64,000 bases of DNA from positions 62,001 through 126,000 of the forward strand of contig NZ_SLWX01000005.1 of NCBI RefSeq assembly GCF_004340525.1. Direction: 5' to 3'. Source of the DNA: Chromatocurvus halotolerans (lineage in GTDB: Bacteria; Pseudomonadota; Gammaproteobacteria; Pseudomonadales; Halieaceae). Below the pieces are notes generated by a model. The model was not told where the DNA came from. It made no database searches and saw nothing but the letters and a program-made list of their open reading frames with translations. The position numbers and the translations under genes were made by a program. Position 1 is the stretch's first letter; each line of letters begins with the position of its first letter. Positions 1-9,093 of this stretch are shown piece after piece.

Positions 1-1901
1 AGCGTTTCGCTCGCCAGCAGCAGTGCGCCAATGCGCCGCTGGCGTTCGGCGACAAACAGGCCACTCTGACGATCCCAGCCCACCCGTGTCTGTTCCCGCA
101 GCAGCGGCGCCAGCTGCGATGAGAACAGCTGAACATCCAGTGGCGCTGCCGCGCGAATCGTGTCGCTGCGTCCACCCGACATACCGCTGACTTCCGCTAC
201 CGCGAGCCACTTTTCCCGCTGCAGCGGTGATGCCGACTCAAAACGGGCGCTACGACCATTGCTGAGCTGATATGCCCCGCTATGCCGCCGCCGCGCAATG
301 CGGTCCGGGTAGGCGCAGGCCAGCAGATAGCCGGTGACCTGCGCATCGTCGGGTCGCGCAGGCAGCGCCGGCAGAGAGACCTCGCCGTCCGGCAGCTGCC
401 GGCGCAATTGCGCGGCAACCTCGCGCGTACGTGCCACCCAGGGCTTCAGCCGCCCCGGTGAGGAAGCGTCACCGTCCAGCAGGTCCAGCCAGCCCCGCAG
501 ATCCGCTGACTCTCCCTGCCGTGGCAGGCCCTCGGAGAGCGCTGCAGCGATCAGACTGGCGTGTCGCGCCGCCGCAATATCGCGACCTGCGAGCAGCAGG
601 TGCGCCAGGCGCGGATGCACGGCGAGCCCCGCCATGGCGTTACCGTAGGGCGTCATTCGCCGCTTTCCGGGTTCGCCTGCTATCGCCCCCAAAGCTGCCA
701 GAAGATCCACCGCCTGGGCAAAGGCTCCGGCCGGGGGTGGCGTCAGCCAGTCAAGTTCATCCGCACTGTAGATTCCGAAGGCGAACAGCTGCAGCACCAG
801 CGGCGCCAGATCGGCTACCTCAATGCCGGCACTGCGCTCCCGACTCAACTGTGCCTGGCGGGACTCACTCCACAGCCGGTAGCAGAAGCCCGGACGCAGG
901 CGTCCGGCGCGGCCGGCACGCTGCACCGCAGATGCCTGGGAAATGGCCTGCGTGTGCAGGCGGCTCATGCCGCTGCCCGGGTCGAAGCGCGCCTGGCGCT
1001 CGAGTCCGGCATCCACCACCACATCCACGCCGTCAATGGTCAGGCTGGTTTCTGCCACATTGGTTGCCAGCACCACCTTTCGGATGCCCGCGGGACAGGG
1101 CGCGATAGCGCGACGCTGCGCCGACATGTCCAGATCGCCGTACAGCGGGTGCACCTGGGTACCCGCCGGCAGTGACAGGCCCGCCGCGACACGGTGAATC
1201 TCTCCACGCCCGGGAAGAAAGGCCAGCACACTGCTCTGCGGGTGGTCGCGGCAGACCGTCTCCAGCGCTGCGACCATGCTGTCGACCACGGATTCGCGCG
1301 GCCTGAGCGCTGCCCCATAGCGCAGCGTGACCGGATACTGGCGACCCTCGCAGCGTATCCTCGGCGCGTCGAGATAGTGCTCCAGCGAGGCATCTCCCAG
1401 CGTTGCGGACATGACGATAATGCGAGCTGCGTTGGCGGCCTCGAACGTGGCGCGACCGTGCAGCGCCAGGGCCAGACCGAGATCGGCATCGACCGAGCGC
1501 TCATGGAACTCATCGAAGATCAGCAGCCCCACGCTCTCCAGTGCCGGATCCTCCCGCAACATGCGCAGCAGGATGCCCTCGGTAATCACCTCGATACGGG
1601 TGCGCGCGCTGACCCTGCTGTCGAGGCGGATACGGTAACCTACGGTTTCGCCAGGCGCTTCGCCGAGGAGCTCCGCCATGCGCGCGGCCGCAGTGCGCGC
1701 TGCGAGACGCCGCGGCTGCAGGATGACAATGCGCCGGCCCGCCAGCCAGGGCTCATCCAGCAGCGCCAGCGGTACCACGGTGGTCTTGCCGGCACCCGGC
1801 GGCGCCTCGAGCAGCAGGGTATCGTGTCCGATCAGCGCCGCACGGATGTCGCCAATGACGGCCTGAATCGGCAGTGCGTTGTCGACGGCGGAAAGCGTCA
1901 T
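1..1901 (-). CDS. hrpB: ATP-dependent helicase HrpB (3' end cut by window edge)
   Basis: DEAH-box (SF2) ATP-dependent helicase of the HrpB family, a cytoplasmic RNA-helicase-like protein whose substrate is poorly defined in most bacteria. The ATG at 1899-1901 opens an uninterrupted frame of about 633 codons that runs off the left edge. Visible motifs are Walker A PPGAGKTT near residues 34-41, the DEFHERS variant of DEAH near residue 127, motif III MSATL, and motif VI QRAGRAGR, followed by the start of the helicase-associated region. Full-length HrpB is usually a little over 800 residues, so the C-terminal HrpB-specific domain lies outside. It is divergent from pckA. No strong Shine-Dalgarno precedes the start. 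HrpA is excluded because the frame begins almost directly at the helicase core. Confidence 0.93.
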   Translation of the reverse strand, partial: MTLSAVDNALPIQAVIGDIRAALIGHDTLLLEAPPGAGKTTVVPLALLDEPWLAGRRIVILQPRRLAARTAAARMAELLGEAPGETVGYRIRLDSRVSARTRIEVITEGILLRMLREDPALESVGLLIFDEFHERSVDADLGLALALHGRATFEAANAARIIVMSATLGDASLEHYLDAPRIRCEGRQYPVTLRYGAALRPRESVVDSMVAALETVCRDHPQSSVLAFLPGRGEIHRVAAGLSLPAGTQVHPLYGDLDMSAQRRAIAPCPAGIRKVVLATNVAETSLTIDGVDVVVDAGLERQARFDPGSGMSRLHTQAISQASAVQRAGRAGRLRPGFCYRLWSESRQAQLSRERSAGIEVADLAPLVLQLFAFGIYSADELDWLTPPPAGAFAQAVDLLAALGAIAGEPGKRRMTPYGNAMAGLAVHPRLAHLLLAGRDIAAARHASLIAAALSEGLPRQGESADLRGWLDLLDGDASSPGRLKPWVARTREVAAQLRRQLPDGEVSLPALPARPDDAQVTGYLLACAYPDRIARRRHSGAYQLSNGRSARFESASPLQREKWLAVAEVSGMSGGRSDTIRAAAPLDVQLFSSQLAPLLREQTRVGWDRQSGLFVAERQRRIGALLLASET

Positions 1902-2075
1902 GGTCTGGGCATCAGGATCGTGGCACCTGCGATAATGTGCTGTGCGAATCCTCGCCAGCATAGCAAGCGCCTGCCGCCGCGGCATCCCGGTTTTCAGTAT
2001 CGGGTGCCACGTCGCCAGGGGACCACGCACCGAGCGCTTGTTCGCGCCGGTCATGACCTGGATCAATGTGCAGCA

Positions 2076-2104
2076 TAGGCGCTGATCCCCGCGTTTTGTA
2101 TGAT
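2076..2104 (+). promoter_or_regulatory. Candidate sigma70 promoter of pckA
   Basis: TATGAT at 2099-2104 matches the -10 consensus at five of six positions and lies 57 nt before the pckA start. The hexamer 17 nt upstream (taggcg) is a poor -35, so the assignment rests on the -10 alone. The rest of the 260-bp hrpB-pckA gap shows no other clear signal. Confidence 0.3.
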
Positions 2105-2161
2105 GAAGAGAGTCTTCGAGACAGCTGCGGCACTGATTGCCGACATTCCAGGAGAACACGC

Positions 2162-3781
2162 ATGGCCACTGATATCGCCAGCAACATCGACCTGTCACCC
2201 CACGGCATCCGCAACGTGCAGGAGATCGTGCACAACCCTTCCTATGAGCAGCTGTTTGCGGAAGAAACCCGTGCGGATCTGGAGGGCTACGAAAAAGGGG
2301 TCGTCACGCGGTCGGGCGCCGTCGCGGTGCGCACCGGCGTCTTCACCGGACGCTCGCCGAAGGACAAGTTTATCGTCTACGACGACGTGAGCAAAGAGCA
2401 TCTGTGGTGGACATCCGAGGGAACGCCGAACGACAACAAGCCCTTGACGCCGGAAGTCTGGAAAGCCCTGAAAGCCCGCGTTGCCGAGCAGCTCTCGGGG
2501 AAACGGCTGTTCGTCGTCGATACCTTTTGCGGCGCCAATCCGCAGGTACGCATGAAAGTGCGCTTTGTCGTCGAAGTGGCCTGGCAGGCGCATTTTGTGA
2601 AGAACATGTTCATCCGCCCAACCGGGGAGGAGCTGGCAAACTACGGGGAACCCGATTTCGTCGTGCTCAACGGCTCCAAGACGAGCAACCCCGACTGGCG
2701 GGAGCACGGCATGAATTCCGAGGTCTTCACCGTGTTCAATATGACCGAGAGAATGCAGGTGATCGGCGGCACCTGGTACGGCGGCGAAATGAAGAAAGGC
2801 ATGTTCGCGATGATGAACTACTACCTGCCGCTGGATCACATGCCTGCCATGCACTGCAGTGCCAACATGGGGGAGTCCGGGGATGTCGCCATTTTCTTCG
2901 GACTCTCGGGCACCGGCAAGACGACCCTCTCGACAGACCCCAAGCGCCGCCTCATCGGCGATGACGAGCACGGCTGGGACGACGAGGGCATCTTCAACTT
3001 CGAAGGCGGCTGCTACGCGAAGACCATCGACCTGGATCCGGACAGCGAACCCGACATCTACCGCGCCATCCGGCGCGACGCACTGCTTGAGAACGTGGTG
3101 ATCGATGACCAGGGAAACGTCAATTACTTCGATCACTCGATCACCGAGAACGGTCGCGTCTCCTACCCGATCTACCACATCGAGAATATCGTCAAGCCCG
3201 TGTCCCGAGGCGGCCATGCGAAAAAAGTGATCTTCCTGACGGCCGATGCCTTTGGCGTCCTGCCACCTGTATCAAAGCTCACCCGGGATCAGGCCAAGTA
3301 CCATTTCCTGTCGGGTTTTACGGCAAAACTCGCCGGTACCGAGCGCGGTATCACCGAGCCCGTGCCAACCTTTTCCGCCTGCTTCGGCAAGGCTTTTCTC
3401 ACACTGCACCCAGTGCGCTACGCCGAGGAACTGGCGTCGAAGATGGATGCCGTCGGGGCCGAGGCCTATCTGGTGAATACCGGCTGGAACGGCTCGGGCA
3501 AGCGCATCTCGATCAAGGATACCCGTCGCATTATCGATGTGATCCTGGACGGTTCGATCGAGGACGCCAAAACCACGACAATACCGGTATTCAATCTGGC
3601 GGTGCCGACCGCGCTGCCCGGTGTCGACACGGGTATTCTCGATCCCCGTGACACCTACGCCGACGCGGCCCTGTGGGAGAAGAAGGCGCGGGATCTCGCG
3701 TCGCGGTTCATCGACAACTTCGCACAGTACACGGATACCGAGGGTGGCGCGGCACTGGTGCCTTCAGGGCCGCAGCTGTAA
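2162..3781 (+). CDS. pckA: Phosphoenolpyruvate carboxykinase (ATP)
   Basis: ATP-dependent PEP carboxykinase converts oxaloacetate plus ATP to PEP, CO2 and ADP, the first committed step of gluconeogenesis in the cytosol. The 539-residue product has the usual length. The kinase P-loop [11 protein letters not shown] begins at about residue 247. The preceding MHCSANMGE segment and the later [11 protein letters not shown] segment, which binds metal and nucleotide, are both present, as is the [10 protein letters not shown] substrate-site motif near the N-terminus. The start was taken at the ATG at 2162 because AGGAG lies 8 nt upstream and MATDIASN matches family N-termini. The frame is open 32 codons further upstream without support. 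The gene is monocistronic, facing the M16 pair. It suggests growth on organic acids or amino acids, which fits the peptidase-rich neighbourhood. Confidence 0.97.
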   Translation: MATDIASNIDLSPHGIRNVQEIVHNPSYEQLFAEETRADLEGYEKGVVTRSGAVAVRTGVFTGRSPKDKFIVYDDVSKEHLWWTSEGTPNDNKPLTPEVWKALKARVAEQLSGKRLFVVDTFCGANPQVRMKVRFVVEVAWQAHFVKNMFIRPTGEELANYGEPDFVVLNGSKTSNPDWREHGMNSEVFTVFNMTERMQVIGGTWYGGEMKKGMFAMMNYYLPLDHMPAMHCSANMGESGDVAIFFGLSGTGKTTLSTDPKRRLIGDDEHGWDDEGIFNFEGGCYAKTIDLDPDSEPDIYRAIRRDALLENVVIDDQGNVNYFDHSITENGRVSYPIYHIENIVKPVSRGGHAKKVIFLTADAFGVLPPVSKLTRDQAKYHFLSGFTAKLAGTERGITEPVPTFSACFGKAFLTLHPVRYAEELASKMDAVGAEAYLVNTGWNGSGKRISIKDTRRIIDVILDGSIEDAKTTTIPVFNLAVPTALPGVDTGILDPRDTYADAALWEKKARDLASRFIDNFAQYTDTEGGAALVPSGPQL

Positions 3782-3821
3782 GAACCGCGGACCCTGACTC
3801 TGGCAGGTCACTGATGACCGG

Positions 3822-5255
3822 CTATCGGCGCGGCGACTTGCCGTAGTCCTCCAGCTGGGCCTCCCCTTCCATGGCCGGGGCGCGGCGGATCCTGTCCAGC
3901 GGACCCACCACCGCAATCGTCATGCGGTCGGGATGAATGTATTTCCGCGCCGCGGCCTGAACCTCCTCCGCGGTAACAGCGGCGATACGCGCCGGGTAGC
4001 TCGCTGACCTATCATGGCTGCCGTTGCGCAGCCATTCCACCGCATAAGCGTTGGCGGCATCCAGGCCTGTCGCGTAGCGCTCGGCATAGATACCGTCGAC
4101 CAACGCTCCCTTGGCGACAAACAGCTCGTCCTCAGTCACCCGGGTATCCCGCATCAGCGCGAGCTGCCGGAAGGTCACGTCAACCAGCAGGCGCACCGCC
4201 TCCGGACGCCCATAGGTGCGGAAGGTGTAGGACCCGGGGCCACGAACGCCAGGCTGCAGGAAGGAGCTGTTGTCGTTGGTCAGGCCCCGCAGTTCCCGTG
4301 AGCTACGGTAAAGGCGGGAATCGAGGTGGTAAGCACCGAGAATGTAGTCCATGACGTGCAGTGCCGCTTCGTCCTCCGGGGGAATCGCCGGCAGTTCGTG
4401 TCCGATCACTACCCATCCCTGATCCCGATCGACGTCGGCCAGTAACAGTGAGCGCGAGGTCATCGGGGCGAGCGGCTCGAACACGGACCCGGCGTCTTTG
4501 CGGCCGTCGGTAATCCCCGCAAACAATTCGCGGATCTGCCGGCGGGCAGCGGCCGGATCAATATCCCCGGCAACGGCCAGCGTGATATTCCCCCCGCCAG
4601 CCATCTCCTCATGGAGGGCTTTTGCCCCTGCGCTGGAACCGTCTGCGCGGCGTCCGAACGCATGCCCCTCAAACAGCCTGCTCTCAAACAGGTCGATGGC
4701 GCCCTGCAGTGAGGACGCGTAATCGATGCCGCCAGCGACGCCAGCGGACGCCTCACTGACGGATGGGCCTGCCGCCTGGGGTGCAAAGGCCGGCGCACGA
4801 ATCACGCTCGCCATCAGCTCCAGCGCTGCGCTGGCATCTTCGGCGAGGACATCCAGGGATAGCTGCGTCTCCTCGTGCCCGAGCGTCACCGTATACTCGG
4901 CCTGCATGTCAGCGAGCGCGGCGCGGAACGCCGCCTGCGTCATGCCTGCCGGGCCGCGCCGCAGCGCCGCCGCCATCGCTTCGGCGCTACCGGGCGCCCC
5001 GTGGCCACTGCCCGCACCGATGTAGGCATTGATGGTGACCAGCGGCGCACGCCGGTCCTCGGCCACGTAAGCAACGAGACCGTTGTCGAGCACCAGCTGC
5101 AGGTCGGCGGCCGCGGGACGCTGGAACGCCGGCGCCGGCAGGGACATCGCCTTTGGATGCGTGTAGTCCTGGGCAGCTGCCGGCGCAGCTGCCAGCCATA
5201 CAGTCATCTGTGCACAGACCAGCGTCGCGCTGAATAACCCTGCAAACCGTCTCAT
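3822..5255 (-). CDS. Exported M16 (insulinase-type) peptidase, non-catalytic partner
   Basis: A 477-residue M16-family protein with an N-terminal signal peptide (hydrophobic stretch ending in AAPAAAQ near residue 28), so probably periplasmic. The zinc motif HxxEH of active M16 subunits is absent: the equivalent position, after GAGSGHGAPGSAEAM, reads AAALRRGP. The C-terminal M16 domain is kept, including the RELRGLT and GPGSYTFR segments. M16 enzymes of this size commonly work as heterodimers in which one subunit supplies zinc and the other the substrate-binding arginine/tyrosine, and that is the likely role here. It is translationally coupled to the catalytic gene upstream, whose stop overlaps its ATG by 4 nt. 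The substrate is unknown. Confidence 0.88.
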   Translation of the reverse strand: MRRFAGLFSATLVCAQMTVWLAAAPAAAQDYTHPKAMSLPAPAFQRPAAADLQLVLDNGLVAYVAEDRRAPLVTINAYIGAGSGHGAPGSAEAMAAALRRGPAGMTQAAFRAALADMQAEYTVTLGHEETQLSLDVLAEDASAALELMASVIRAPAFAPQAAGPSVSEASAGVAGGIDYASSLQGAIDLFESRLFEGHAFGRRADGSSAGAKALHEEMAGGGNITLAVAGDIDPAAARRQIRELFAGITDGRKDAGSVFEPLAPMTSRSLLLADVDRDQGWVVIGHELPAIPPEDEAALHVMDYILGAYHLDSRLYRSSRELRGLTNDNSSFLQPGVRGPGSYTFRTYGRPEAVRLLVDVTFRQLALMRDTRVTEDELFVAKGALVDGIYAERYATGLDAANAYAVEWLRNGSHDRSASYPARIAAVTAEEVQAAARKYIHPDRMTIAVVGPLDRIRRAPAMEGEAQLEDYGKSPRR

Positions 5256-6844
5256 CGCATTGCCTCCGCGTGGGTCGGATTGCTGCGCGAGCGAGCGATG
5301 CCCACGGTCCGATTGTCGTCGATGAAATAGCGCTCACCCAGCCGTGCAATATCTGACGCTGTGGTGGTGTCGCGCGCTTCGAGATAACCCTGCAGCGTCT
5401 GCCACCGGTCCATGGTCTGGAAGTGGCCGATTTCAAAGGCCAGAGCGCTGGCATCGCGGGCCGTCCGGTACCAGTCTGCGCGCAGCGCTTTCTGCGCGCG
5501 AGCCACCTCTTCCCGCGTCGGCGCCTGCGTGAGTGAGTCGAGCGTTGATGCCAGCAGTGTCTCGGCGTCAGCCAGCTGGGCTTCGTTATCCAGGATCAGT
5601 TCAAAGTTGATGGTCGCCGGCACGCCGAATCGATCGGTATGGATCACCCGGGTATTGACGTTCACCCTCGCACCGATGCCCTCCTCGCTGGCAGCCGCAG
5701 AGAGCCGCGCAGACGCAATCCTGCCCAGGACATCAAAGGCCGGTCGATCCGGGTGGCCCACACCCGGGATCAGGTAGCGATGCTCCACACGCGGCTCGAT
5801 ATCGTCGTTGCGGTAAACCAGTCGCCGCTCTGCCGCAGGACGCGGTTCCACGGCCGGCGTGCGTGTCGGCTCCGGCGCTGCCTCCATCCAGCCGAAATAA
5901 TGCTCGACCCGCGGAATCATCGCCTCAAGGGAGACCCCGCCAATCAGCACGATGGTTGAATTGTTGACCACGAAATACTCTTCATACAGATCGCGCTGGG
6001 ATGTTCGCGTGTACTCGAAAAAGTCGGTCATGTAACCCTCGGGCCAGAACACCGGGTGAATGAGGCCGGTCATTGCGCTCATCTGTTCGTAGTAGGGGGT
6101 CGACGGGCTGTTGAGGTCACCGAGGCGCTGCTCTACCAGAATCATGCGCTCCTGCTCGAACTCGCGGAAGACGGTGTTGACCATGCGATCCGCCTCGACG
6201 CGAAAGAACAGATCAATGCGCTCCACCGGCAGATTAATGTCAAACTTCATGTACTCCTGCTCGGTGGTGGCCGTCAGGTTGGTGCCGCCGAAGGCCTGAT
6301 ACCAGCGATTGGGTGCGCCGCCGAGTCGGTACTTCGTGCTTTCGGCCTCCAGTGCCGCAAGCTGCGCACGCAGCTCGGCCATGCGCGGCGTCTCTGCCTG
6401 ATGCTGATAGCTATCGATGGCGCCGCGCTGGCGAATGACGTTGCGCGCCCGGTTCTTCTCCTCGATAAGCGCCGCCTCCACCGCTTTCATGCGTTCACGG
6501 ATGGGCTGCTCCTGTCCCCAGTCCGTGGTTCCCAGGGTGGGCGTACCCTTGAACATCAGGTGTTCCTGGAAGTGCGCGGCACCGAGACGCCCCGGGGTTT
6601 CGTGAATGGCACCCATGTCGGTGAAAATCTTTGCCGCAACACGCGGATCCCCGGGGCGCTCCAGCACCAGCAGCCGCAGGCCATTATCGAAGACATGCTC
6701 CCTGATCGGCAGGTCGTAGCGCGAATCGGCGTTTGCAACACCCACGAACAGCGCGGTGGCGCCTGCGACAAGCAGCGCCGGAAACCAGCCACTGAGAAAG
6801 CGGGGAATGACGGCGGGTTCGTCAGAGGCAGTCAAATGAGTCAC
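5252..6844 (-). CDS. Exported M16 (insulinase-type) zinc metallopeptidase, catalytic subunit
   Basis: A 530-residue M16 peptidase with the inverted zinc-binding motif HFQEH at residues 91-95, in the usual context AAHFQEHLMFKGT. A hydrophobic segment at residues 20-38 ending in VANAD gives a signal peptide or uncleaved anchor, placing the enzyme in the periplasm or on the membrane. The region after HxxEH carries a long charged insert (about residues 110-160), as in other proteobacterial members. The annotated start is GTG at 6842-6844, and no strong ribosome site is visible. It is the first gene of a two-gene operon with the HxxEH-less M16 gene. The probable function is degradation of peptides in the envelope. 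The tandem active/inactive arrangement is common in proteobacteria. Confidence 0.93.
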   Translation of the reverse strand: MTHLTASDEPAVIPRFLSGWFPALLVAGATALFVGVANADSRYDLPIREHVFDNGLRLLVLERPGDPRVAAKIFTDMGAIHETPGRLGAAHFQEHLMFKGTPTLGTTDWGQEQPIRERMKAVEAALIEEKNRARNVIRQRGAIDSYQHQAETPRMAELRAQLAALEAESTKYRLGGAPNRWYQAFGGTNLTATTEQEYMKFDINLPVERIDLFFRVEADRMVNTVFREFEQERMILVEQRLGDLNSPSTPYYEQMSAMTGLIHPVFWPEGYMTDFFEYTRTSQRDLYEEYFVVNNSTIVLIGGVSLEAMIPRVEHYFGWMEAAPEPTRTPAVEPRPAAERRLVYRNDDIEPRVEHRYLIPGVGHPDRPAFDVLGRIASARLSAAASEEGIGARVNVNTRVIHTDRFGVPATINFELILDNEAQLADAETLLASTLDSLTQAPTREEVARAQKALRADWYRTARDASALAFEIGHFQTMDRWQTLQGYLEARDTTTASDIARLGERYFIDDNRTVGIARSRSNPTHAEAMR

Positions 6845-7042
6845 GATAACAATTCACCATGCAGGGAAGAGGCTCGAGCTTATGGAGGGGACACGAGTAT
6901 TGTCAAGCGAGGCACCGGGCCCCGGAAATCTGCATTGCCGATCACGCGGCAACATCAGCCGCAACGCGCATATCGTGCGTCAGGAGGGCCGATGGCCTAG
7001 ACTGAGCGCTGAGTTCCCACGTCCCGACGCCAGGTAATCTGC

Positions 7043-8443
7043 ATGGTTTTCGTGAGAGACGGCGCGCACAGCGCCAGCCTGACCCCCGATACCGACACTA
7101 GCTGGCACGGCAGGAGTCGCCGGCGTGTCTTCGCGCGCACCACGCTCGCCGTGCTGGCGGCAGGCCTGCTGTTCACCCTGCTCCAGCCGACGCGCTATGA
7201 GAGTACGGCTACCGTCCTGATGAGCGCCCCCACCGCCATCGATGAGCAGCTGCTCGAAGCAGACGTCCAGGGCGTGGCCATTCAGCGGCGGACGCTGACG
7301 GGGAGCGAGATCACCCGGCGCCTCGCCGACGTTCTCGCCGAGGATTACGGTTTCATGCTGACGCCGCTGGAAGTGCGCGCCATCCTCGACGTACGGCCCG
7401 TGCCAGAGACCAATCTGCTGGAGCTGGCGGCGGTCGGCTCAGAGCCGGAGCAACTGCCGGTAATGCTGGAACACTGGATCGAGGTCTACACCGGCATTCG
7501 CGCCCGCGAGATCGAGGCGCGCAAGGCGCAGACGCTGACAGAGGTCGACGACGAGCTGACAGGCCTCGCGGGACGACTGGAAGCCGCCCGCGACGCCCTG
7601 GAACGTTACCGGCGGGAAAACGACATCATCTCCATGGAGCGGCAGGAAAACGCGGTGCTGTCGCAGCTTGACGGGCTCAATACCGCACTCAACCGCGCCA
7701 TCGAAGAGGAAGTGCGCAGCAAATCCTATCTCGATACGCTCAGGGCTTCCCTGGCTGCGGGGGAGCAGGTGGTGCCGGAGAACGAGCGCAGTGATGTCAG
7801 CGCCATGTCCCAGTCGCTGGCGGAGCTGCGGGCACGACTCGAAGAGCTGCGCGCACGCTACACGGACGACTATATCCGCAAGGCGCCTCAGCTACGGGAA
7901 ATTCCGCAACAGATTGCCAAACTGGAGGCAGATCTCGCCAACGCCTATTCGCAGGGTAGCCAGGCCGAGCTCGCCAACGCCGAACGCGCCTGGCGAGCCG
8001 CGCGGGAGTCAGTGGCGAATCTCGAGAACCGTCTGTCGCAGCACAAGAGCGCCGTCGCCGAATTCAATACCATCTACGCAAAGCACCAGGCACTGGTAGA
8101 GGATCTCGCCCGGCTGGAAGAGCTCAACCGGGAAACTCAGGCCAGGCAGGTACAGATCTCCGTCAGTCAGGTAGAGAAATATCCCCAGGTGTCCGTGATC
8201 GACTGGCCGGCCCCCGAGGCGGAGAGGACAGGGCCTCCCTACGCCCTGCTCCTGGGGGGATCTGCTCTGGCATCCATCCTGGCGGGCATCTTCGGCGTAT
8301 GGTTATACAGTTATCTGCATCCCAGGCCTGTGGCGAGTCAGGTGGTCACCCTCTCGGGGGTGACCCTTTACCCTGGGGACAGCGAGCGGGCGCTTGAGCA
8401 GGATGCCCGGCAACCGGAAAGACTGACGAGAGACAGAATGTGA
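7043..8443 (+). CDS. Wzz/GumC-type chain-length determinant protein
   Basis: Inner-membrane polysaccharide co-polymerase-like protein of 466 residues. One transmembrane segment near residues 30-50 is followed by the Wzz-type sequence QPTRYESTATVLM. A long periplasmic coiled-coil region rich in Glu/Arg/Leu covers about residues 150-380, and a second transmembrane helix (about 395-420) precedes a short cytoplasmic tail. There is no C-terminal tyrosine-kinase domain, so it resembles stand-alone GumC or Wzz rather than Wzc. No polymerase, flippase, outer-membrane exporter or glycosyltransferase gene lies next to it, although a polysaccharide initiation cassette sits about 24 kb away. Its stop overlaps the start of the downstream HAD gene. 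The target polymer cannot be inferred. Confidence 0.82.
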   Translation: MVFVRDGAHSASLTPDTDTSWHGRSRRRVFARTTLAVLAAGLLFTLLQPTRYESTATVLMSAPTAIDEQLLEADVQGVAIQRRTLTGSEITRRLADVLAEDYGFMLTPLEVRAILDVRPVPETNLLELAAVGSEPEQLPVMLEHWIEVYTGIRAREIEARKAQTLTEVDDELTGLAGRLEAARDALERYRRENDIISMERQENAVLSQLDGLNTALNRAIEEEVRSKSYLDTLRASLAAGEQVVPENERSDVSAMSQSLAELRARLEELRARYTDDYIRKAPQLREIPQQIAKLEADLANAYSQGSQAELANAERAWRAARESVANLENRLSQHKSAVAEFNTIYAKHQALVEDLARLEELNRETQARQVQISVSQVEKYPQVSVIDWPAPEAERTGPPYALLLGGSALASILAGIFGVWLYSYLHPRPVASQVVTLSGVTLYPGDSERALEQDARQPERLTRDRM

Positions 8444-9054
8444 TTGCAGCAGCCGCACCGCCCCGCGCCGTGATCTTCGATCTCGATGGTACGCTCGCGG
8501 ACTCCCGTCTCGACTTCGCCGCCATCCGTCGCGAGGCGGACGTGCCCGACGGCATCGGCCTGCTGGAACACATCGACGGACTGGACTGCCCCGACGCGCG
8601 TGATCGCGTGGCAGCGATTGTCGACCGGCATGAAATGGCCGGGGCGGAGGCGGCAACCTGGATCCACGGGGCGGAACAGGTACTGCATGGCCTGCACCAT
8701 CGCGGCCTGCCCACCGCCATTGTGACGCGCAATTCCCGTGCCGCAGCCATGCGCACCATGCAACGCCTGCTGATGCCGCAGATGCCGCTCAAGGCCCGGG
8801 AAGACGCGCCGCCCAAGCCGGACCCCAGCGCCCTGCTGGCGCTGGCGAAAGACTGGGAACTGCCACCGGCGGAGATCGCCTTCGTGGGCGACTTTCACTA
8901 CGACATCGAAGCCGCGCAGCGCGCGGGCATGATACCCATGCTGTTCACCGCAGGCGTGCAGCCCGACACGCCGGCGGTGGGGTACCTCCTGCTGCCGGTA
9001 TTCGAGAGGCTTCTGGACTGGATCGATCGCGGTCGTGTCGATGCGGGGGCCTGA
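8440..9054 (+). CDS. HAD-superfamily hydrolase
   Basis: A 204-residue haloacid-dehalogenase-like phosphatase. Motif I DLDGT sits at residues 14-18 (nucleophile D14, acid/base D16). The helical cap follows, then the T/S motif region (AIVTRNSRA), a conserved Lys in the DAPPKPDP segment, and motif IV GDFHYDIEAA. The profile resembles phosphoglycolate- or sugar-phosphate phosphatases, but the true substrate is unknown. Translation begins at GTG 8440-8442, overlapping the stop of the Wzz-like gene in a GTGA junction, so the two are translationally coupled. That coupling suggests a role in the same envelope or polysaccharide process, but this is only inference. A second HAD gene in the window (gph, near 50 kb) is the better phosphoglycolate phosphatase candidate. 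Confidence 0.85.
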   Translation: MIAAAAPPRAVIFDLDGTLADSRLDFAAIRREADVPDGIGLLEHIDGLDCPDARDRVAAIVDRHEMAGAEAATWIHGAEQVLHGLHHRGLPTAIVTRNSRAAAMRTMQRLLMPQMPLKAREDAPPKPDPSALLALAKDWELPPAEIAFVGDFHYDIEAAQRAGMIPMLFTAGVQPDTPAVGYLLLPVFERLLDWIDRGRVDAGA

Positions 9055-9093
9055 GGGACCCCGGACCCACAACAACCTGAAAGGAATGGAGAC

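Noticed and set aside
2195-3217. A long open frame on the minus strand across pckA
   Set aside because: It lies fully inside a certain gene on the opposite strand, has no ribosome site, and its protein is low in typical coding features. Long antisense frames are common in GC-rich DNA.
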